From Streptomyces sp. A2-16 (lineage in GTDB: Bacteria > Actinomycetota > Actinomycetes > Streptomycetales > Streptomycetaceae), in the NCBI RefSeq assembly GCF_018128905.1, contig NZ_CP063808.1, positions 744,001-808,000 of the forward strand: a stretch of 64,000 bases of DNA, in the 5' to 3' direction. Shown one piece after another: positions 59,570-64,000 of this stretch (its first letter is position 1; each line of letters begins with the position of its first letter). The position numbers were made by a program, and so were the translations under genes. Below the pieces are notes generated by a model. The model made no database searches. It had not been told where the DNA came from and worked only from the letters and a program-made list of their open reading frames with translations.

Positions 59570-60022
59570 TCAGTGGACGCAGAATTCGTTCCCCTCCGGA
59601 TCCGTCATGACCACCCAGGCCCCCGACGGTTCGCTGACCTCGCGCAGCACGCTCGCCCCGAGTCCCGTCAGCCGCTCCACCTCGGCCGTTCGTCTGCCCT
59701 CCCCGGGGTGCAGGTCCAGGTGGAGCCGGTTCTTGACGGTCTTCGGCTCCGGCACGCGCTGGAAGAGCAGCCGCCGCCCCAGACCGGTGCCGCTGTCCTT
59801 GTCGTACGGATCGTCCGGGTGTCGTACGGCGACCAGATCCCGGAAGGACAGCCTGGCATGCCACTCGACAGTGGCCTCGCGCGGCAGCGCGCCGAGCTCC
59901 AGCAGCCGCTGGATCAGCGCGTTGTTGTCCTCGGTCTCGTAGTGCAGCGCGGCGGCCCAGAAGTCGGCCTGGGCGTGCGGGTCCTCGGCGTCGATCACGA
60001 CTTTCCAGTGCACGGGTGTCAT
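59570..60022 (-). CDS. VOC/glyoxalase-superfamily protein
   Basis: 150 residues from ATG 60022 (GTG 60046 is possible). Two beta-alpha-beta-beta-beta modules with HWKVVIDAEDPHAQADFWAAAL at the start and LHLDLHP plus VMTDPEGNEFCVH at the end, the common actinobacterial glyoxalase-like form. Metal ligands are partly present. Substrate unknown. Confidence 0.8.
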   Translation of the reverse strand: MTPVHWKVVIDAEDPHAQADFWAAALHYETEDNNALIQRLLELGALPREATVEWHARLSFRDLVAVRHPDDPYDKDSGTGLGRRLLFQRVPEPKTVKNRLHLDLHPGEGRRTAEVERLTGLGASVLREVSEPSGAWVVMTDPEGNEFCVH

Positions 60023-60111
60023 ACCGTCACTTATAGCGGTGCCCACTGACAGCGGCCCCGCGCCGCCACGATGTCCAGTTGGTGCGCCGCGGCCCGGGCC
60101 GCGAGGGAGCG

Positions 60112-60171
60112 GACCGCGGCATGCAGGGACGCGGCATGCGGGGACGCGGCATGCAGGGACGCGGCATGCCG
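60112..60171. repeat. 15-bp tandem repeat, four units
   Basis: Units of GGACGCGGCATGCAG with one or two changes each, at 60112-60126, 60127-60141, 60142-60156 and 60157-60171. A different repeat (GCTCCCGGCGCT) follows at about 60197-60225. Short frames across it on both strands are low-complexity. Confidence 0.85.
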
Positions 60172-60240
60172 GGAGCGGACTTGCCCTGGCCGGCGCTGCT
60201 CCCGGCGCTGCTCCCGGCGCTGTTCATCGCGGGCGCCGTC

Positions 60241-61248
60241 CTACGGCCTCGCGGCGGGTGAGTCCAGCTGCTCCGGACCCGAGGCCAGGCTCTCCGCCGG
60301 CCGCGCGGCGCCGACCGTGCCGGTCGTCGTCATGGTGGGGCCGGGCCTCGTGATCTCCCTCCTGAGCGTCCGCGCGGTGCGCAGCGCGTCCCAGGTGAGC
60401 AGTGTCAACGCCAGCCAGACCAGCGCGAACCCGGCCCAGCGCTCGGGCGGCATGGCCTCGCCGAAGTAGAGGACGCCGAGCAGGAACTGGAAGACCGGCG
60501 CCAGGTACTGCAGCAGCCCCAGTGTGGACAGCGGCACCCGGATCGCCGCGGCGCCGAAGCAGACCAGGGGGAGCGCGGTGACGATGCCGGTCGAGGCGAG
60601 CAGCACTGCGTGCCCCGGCCCCTCGGCGGTGAAGCTGAGGTCGCCCTGGTTGCCCAGCCACAGCAGATACCCGAGCGCGGGCAGGAACTGGATCGCGGTC
60701 TCGGCGGCCAGCGACTCGACCCCGCCGAGGTTCACCTTCTTCTTGACCAGGCCGTACGTGGCGAAGGAGAAGGCGAGCGTGAGGGAGATCCACGGCGGTC
60801 GCCCGTACCCGACGGTGAGGACGACCACCGCGGCGGCGCCGACCCCGACCGCCGCCCACTGCACGCGCCGGAGCCGCTCCTTGAGCAGCAGCACTCCCAT
60901 CGCGATGGTGACCAGCGGGTTGATGAAGTACCCGAGCGAGGCCTCGACGACATGGCCGCTGTTGACGGCCCAGATGTAGACGCCCCAGTTGACGGTGATG
61001 ACGGCGGCGGCCACGGTGATCAGCGCCAGCCTGCGCGGCTGCCGCAGCAGCTCACCGGCCCAGGCCCAGCGCCGTACGAAGACGAGCGCGACGGCGACGA
61101 AGACGAGCGACCACACCATCCGGTGGGCCAGGATCTCCGCGGCCCCGGCGGGCTTGAGCAGCGGCCAGAACAGGGGGACGAGCCCCCACATCCCGTACGC
61201 CGCGAAGCCGTTCAGCAGACCTATGTGCCGCTCGCCCCTCGACTTCAC
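60241..61248 (-). CDS. rarD: RarD-type DMT superfamily permease
   Basis: 335 residues from GTG 61248 with GGAGGAGA upstream. Ten predicted membrane spans in two EamA repeats (YGMWGLVPLFWPLLKPA at the start, PLSTLGLLQYLAPVFQFLLGVL in the second repeat), typical of RarD. Probably exports or imports a small metabolite; the chloramphenicol link of the name is not supported by specific data here. Confidence 0.88.
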   Translation of the reverse strand: MKSRGERHIGLLNGFAAYGMWGLVPLFWPLLKPAGAAEILAHRMVWSLVFVAVALVFVRRWAWAGELLRQPRRLALITVAAAVITVNWGVYIWAVNSGHVVEASLGYFINPLVTIAMGVLLLKERLRRVQWAAVGVGAAAVVVLTVGYGRPPWISLTLAFSFATYGLVKKKVNLGGVESLAAETAIQFLPALGYLLWLGNQGDLSFTAEGPGHAVLLASTGIVTALPLVCFGAAAIRVPLSTLGLLQYLAPVFQFLLGVLYFGEAMPPERWAGFALVWLALTLLTWDALRTARTLRREITRPGPTMTTTGTVGAARPAESLASGPEQLDSPAARP

Positions 61249-61385
61249 GGACTCTCCTCCTCGCACCGTCCTCGCCTGCACGAAGGTAACGCCGAGCACC
61301 CCCGGCTGTCATGCCCGTATCGCTATACGGTCATGACAGCCGGGGGTGGGGCTTCGCGGGCGGGCCGGGGAGGGGCGGCGGAGGG

Positions 61386-62240
61386 TCAGCCCTTGAGCGC
61401 GACCGCGATGGATTCGGCGATCGGGGTGGCGGGTCGGCCGGTCAGCCGGGCCAGGTCACCGGAGGTGACGACCAGTTCGCCCTTCTCGATGGAGGCGTCG
61501 ACACCGGCGAGGATCCCGGCGAGGGGCGCGGGCAGACCCACACCGGTCAGGATCTCGGTGTAGACCTCGACGGGAACGGCGTTGTAGGCGATCTCCTTGC
61601 CGGTCTGCCGGCTCAGCTCGGCCGCGTACTCGGCGAAGCCCCAGGGCTCGTCGCCGCCGAGCTCGTACGTCGAGTTCTCGTGCCCCTCGCCGGTCAGCAC
61701 GGCCACGGCGGCGGCCGCGTAGTCGGCGCGCGAGGCGGTGGAGATACGGCCGTCACCGGCGGCCTGTACGACAGCGCCGTGCTCCAGGGCGGGGGCGAGG
61801 TTCTCGGTGTAGTTCTCGTTGTACCAGCCGTTGCGCAGCAGCGAGTAGGGCAGACCGGAGGCGAGCAGCGCCTTCTCGGTGGCCCGGTGGTCGTCGGCGA
61901 GCGCGGCGGTGAGGCTGCCCGGGGCGCTGGTGTAGGCGAGGAGCGCCACGCCCGCGGCCTTGGCGGCATCGATGACGACCTGGTGCTGGGCGGGGCGGCC
62001 CTTGTCGAACTCGTTGCCGGAGATCAGCAGCACCTTGTCGCCGGCCGCGAAGACCTTGTCGAAGGTCTCGGGGGAGTTGTAGTCGGCGACGGCTATCCGC
62101 ACACCCTTCTCGGCGAAATCGGCGGCCTTCTCCGGGGTGCGGACGACGGCGGTGACCTGCTCGGCCGGGACCTTCTCGAGCAGCTGCTCGACGACGTGGC
62201 GGCCGAGGTGTCCGGTGGCTCCGGTGACGACGATGCTCAT
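61386..62240 (-). CDS. NmrA-type NAD(P)H:quinone reductase (QOR2-like)
   Basis: 284 residues from ATG 62240 with AGGAGAT upstream. GATGHLG dinucleotide motif at 7-13 and the NmrA/QOR2 (YtfG) layout: TYELGGDEPWGFAEYAAELSRQTGKEIAYNAVP. Divergent from an HxlR regulator, as for the Corynebacterium QorR-Qor2 pair. Likely reduces quinones or similar electrophiles. Confidence 0.9.
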   Translation of the reverse strand: MSIVVTGATGHLGRHVVEQLLEKVPAEQVTAVVRTPEKAADFAEKGVRIAVADYNSPETFDKVFAAGDKVLLISGNEFDKGRPAQHQVVIDAAKAAGVALLAYTSAPGSLTAALADDHRATEKALLASGLPYSLLRNGWYNENYTENLAPALEHGAVVQAAGDGRISTASRADYAAAAVAVLTGEGHENSTYELGGDEPWGFAEYAAELSRQTGKEIAYNAVPVEVYTEILTGVGLPAPLAGILAGVDASIEKGELVVTSGDLARLTGRPATPIAESIAVALKG

Positions 62241-62303
62241 GATGTGGGATCTCCTTGTGGGGTGCGTTGGCACTAACCCTAGAGGAGGCGCTAACTCTGC
62301 GAA

Positions 62304-62328
62304 AGTACCCACTTTGAAGTAAGGTACT
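62304..62328 (+). promoter_or_regulatory. HxlR-type operator between quinone reductase and its regulator
   Basis: AGTACC (62304-62309) and GGTACT (62323-62328) form an inverted repeat around an inner ACTTTGAAGT palindrome, immediately before the HxlR start. Confidence 0.65.
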
Positions 62329-62331
62329 GGC

Positions 62332-62748
62332 ATGACGGTAAGTGCAGAGCAGCTCCTCTCGGAGACGATGACGCCGGGCGAGGCGATGTGCCCCCACCGC
62401 CTGGTCATGGAACACGTGACGAGCCGCTGGGGCGTCCTGGTCCTGATCCGCCTCCTCGACCGCCCGCACCGCTTCAGCGAACTCCGCCGCGCGATCGGCG
62501 GCTACGGCCGCAACGTCAGCGAGAAGATGCTCACCCAGACCCTCCAGACCCTGGAACGCGACGGCCTGGTCCACCGCGACGCCAAGCCGGTGATCCCGCC
62601 CAGGGTCGACTATTCACTGACCGACCTCGGCCGCGAGGCAGCGGAACAGGTACGCGGGCTGGCGGAGTGGACGGCGCGGCGGATGGGGGCGGTGCAGGAG
62701 GCGCGGGAGGGGTACGACGCGCGGAAGAGGGGCTCTGAGCAGGACTGA
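62332..62748 (+). CDS. HxlR/DUF24-family redox-sensing regulator
   Basis: 138 residues, winged-helix HxlR domain (CPHRLVMEHVTSRWGVLVLIRLLDRPHRFSELRRAIGG in pieces) with the conserved cysteine C20 (MCPH), the sensing thiol in YodB/QorR-type proteins. It likely represses itself and the divergent quinone reductase until oxidised by quinones or electrophiles. Confidence 0.92.
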   Translation: MTVSAEQLLSETMTPGEAMCPHRLVMEHVTSRWGVLVLIRLLDRPHRFSELRRAIGGYGRNVSEKMLTQTLQTLERDGLVHRDAKPVIPPRVDYSLTDLGREAAEQVRGLAEWTARRMGAVQEAREGYDARKRGSEQD

Positions 62749-63036
62749 TGCATGTGTAGCGGGTTCATTGGGCGAATGCGGACGGCGCGCGCTGGGCACA
62801 TACATGTCAGGGCGTTGGCTGACATGAACCCATGCGCCCCCTCTCCGCCTCCCACGCCGACTTGAGTCGCCCGGCATCCTGGGGGCGGGGCGCTGTGCCC
62901 ACCCGCGCGCCGGTCCTCGTGCCGCCCACGAGACCACCGACCGGCAGCCGGACGCCTGACCCGGGGGTTCGCATTGGCCACACAGAATCCAGATGCGCGC
63001 AGTATCGGTTCTTCAGCGAGGGTGAGGACCGGTCGG
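62749..63036. other. Intergenic region with a palindrome
   Basis: 288 bases of lower G+C. It includes the perfect inverted repeat CATGTCAG (62803-62810)/CTGACATG (62819-62826) with an 8-base loop. No gene seen. Confidence 0.5.
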
Positions 63037-63537
63037 ATGCGCACCCCCTATCCGCGACAAGTCTGGCGACGGCGGCAGGAAGAACTGGCCTTGGCTCTCC
63101 TTCGCGAAGTAACACGCCTCGCCGAGGAGATCCGCAACGCCAACCTGATACAGCATCACCGCATCGTCGCGGCTCAGGTGGACCATGCCATGGCTGATCC
63201 GGCGCTGGCATCAGCAATGAGCACGCTCGACAGCTTGACGGACGCCAAGCGGCGGCAAGTGTTGTTCGCCAACCGAGAGTACGGCGCGGTGCTGCTAGGC
63301 CACCGCATCGGCGTCTACGGCTGGAACGAACTGATCGGCCACCTGCGCATCCTGGCCCGCAACCGTGTTTTCAAGGAGTACTGGGAGATGACGGTGGAAC
63401 ACCGCCGGAGTCTTCCGAGGGGGACCCTTGAGGCAGAGGTGGGGAAGGCCGTTGACGTGATCCTGGAAGAGCTTGCTGAAGACCCTGACGAGTGGTGGGT
63501 TGTCGGGATGGGGGCAGACGGCAGCCCGCCCGGATGA
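63037..63537 (+). CDS. Small conserved-type protein of unknown function
   Basis: 166 residues from ATG 63037 (GAGGA about 9 bases upstream); a longer frame starting at TTG 62974 is less likely. All-helical, with paired charged helices (RRRQEELALALLREVTRLAEEI, LASAMSTLDSLTDAKRRQVLFANREYG) and an acidic WW-containing end. It resembles a Streptomyces family often named DUF6082, but I am unsure. Lower G+C than the core genes suggests acquisition. Confidence 0.6.
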   Translation: MRTPYPRQVWRRRQEELALALLREVTRLAEEIRNANLIQHHRIVAAQVDHAMADPALASAMSTLDSLTDAKRRQVLFANREYGAVLLGHRIGVYGWNELIGHLRILARNRVFKEYWEMTVEHRRSLPRGTLEAEVGKAVDVILEELAEDPDEWWVVGMGADGSPPG

Positions 63538-63617
63538 CTCCGCGTGCCTTGGGGTAGCGTTTTTCGTTTGGGGCTGAGGGGCCCAGAGTTGGGGCCTGTT
63601 AGGAAGAGGTCACCCCA

Positions 63618-63878
63618 GTGCCAAGCAAAGAGTTCCGGTCTGTCCACATCACTCGCCGCCTCGGGGACACACCCCGCCAACGAGGATCGGTGACGGGCGA
63701 GTCGTGCCCGGACCTCTTCGAACTAAGCGATGGCGACTTCGCGGTGATCGGAACCGACCGGACCGAAGAGCTGGATGCGTTGCTCCCGTCTGACGCTGCC
63801 CGTGCTGACTACGAACGCATTGTGGTCATCACGCGCGAGACGCTCCTGCGCGCCAAGCGCGATATCCCCGACGTGTGA
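63618..63878 (+). CDS. Small protein of unknown function
   Basis: 86 residues from GTG 63618 with AGGAAGAGG upstream. Charged, no signal or membrane span; IVVITRETLLRAKRDIPDV forms the C-terminal helix. Lower G+C like its upstream neighbour, 80 bases away, with which it may be co-transcribed. Confidence 0.6.
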   Translation: MPSKEFRSVHITRRLGDTPRQRGSVTGESCPDLFELSDGDFAVIGTDRTEELDALLPSDAARADYERIVVITRETLLRAKRDIPDV

Positions 63879-64000
63879 AAAGTGAGGGGCTGGGTGTCTT
63901 GCCTGAGGCGCAAGGTGCCCAGGCCCTCGGCTTGCATGGTGCGCCAGTCGACGCGCGCCCCCTTTCCGCTTCCCGCTCCGGCTTGCACGCTGGAGGAGGG
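63879..64000. other. Terminal intergenic sequence
   Basis: 122 bases after the last gene. A short inverted element around CTTGCC...GGCGCAAG is visible; no gene or known site. Confidence 0.3.

Noticed and set aside
60079..60261. 60-residue plus-strand frame with GRGM repeats and a hydrophobic end
   Set aside because: It is generated by the 15-bp tandem repeat, lacks a ribosome site, and an equally long frame exists on the other strand (60027-60227).

Overview
This is a 64 kb chromosomal window from a Streptomyces (or a very close relative). The evidence is the very high G+C, frequent GTG starts, chains of genes joined by ATGA/GTGA overlaps, the futalosine menaquinone gene mqnC, sugar ABC transporters without their own ATPase, a Rex operator in front of nuo, and a secreted aminopeptidase nearly identical in layout to that of S. 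griseus. It reads as conserved core chromosome. I see no integrase, transposase, phage, CRISPR, rRNA or tRNA. The last kilobase has lower G+C and may be accessory.

Layout. (1) 1-8.9 kb: the tail of an unknown gene, a prepilin peptidase, mqnC with a degenerate amidohydrolase-like gene, and a chitinase-like lipoprotein on the other strand. Then comes a four-gene run: a small membrane protein, a deacetylase-glycosyltransferase fusion, an acyltransferase, and the menaquinone methyltransferase menG. The first three resemble a compressed ica/pga-type poly-N-acetylglucosamine locus, and menG is translationally coupled to it. (2) 8.9-13.7 kb: a PASTA protein, an acetyltransferase, a MenJ-like reductase, a 27-residue putative membrane peptide, peptide deformylase, an NlpC/P60 hydrolase, and a long regulatory gap. 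(3) 13.7-29.7 kb: the complete 14-gene nuoA-N operon (NADH:menaquinone oxidoreductase), with a Rex operator upstream and a strong terminator downstream. (4) 29.8-38.3 kb: a secreted protein, recQ, a membrane metalloprotease, fumarylacetoacetase, an ATP-grasp enzyme plus flavoprotein pair, and a lipoprotein. (5) 38.5-44.3 kb: a galactan-use locus made of GH53 galactanase, a sugar-binding lipoprotein, two permeases and a LacI repressor, with two mirror-image LacI-type operators between the divergent transcripts. (6) 44.5-50.8 kb: a HAD phosphatase (probably leaderless), an SLT-domain protein behind a c-di-AMP riboswitch, a CocE/NonD hydrolase, a long-chain polyprenyl diphosphate synthase, and a CHRD-domain secreted protein. 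(7) 51-64 kb: a LolA-like protein with an ABC exporter, a flavodoxin-like reductase, an amidase carrying low-complexity insertions, a P-loop-like protein divergent from a proline-rich TPR protein, S. griseus-type aminopeptidase, a VOC protein, a RarD permease, an NmrA-type quinone reductase with its HxlR regulator, and two small unknown genes.

How the genes fit together. A respiratory theme runs through the first two thirds: menaquinone ring (mqnC), methylation (menG), tail reduction (MenJ-like), tail synthesis (polyprenyl synthase), the complex I that reduces menaquinone, its redox control by Rex, and a quinone reductase with a thiol-type regulator. The second theme is the cell surface: exopolysaccharide, NlpC/P60 and SLT wall enzymes, and c-di-AMP control. 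The most notable non-coding signals are the c-di-AMP riboswitch, the Rex and LacI operators, a 20-bp tandem repeat near fumarylacetoacetase, a TATAAT promoter flanked by direct repeats, 8-bp and 15-bp tandem repeats, and two copies of a dispersed repeat, one of them inside a coding region.
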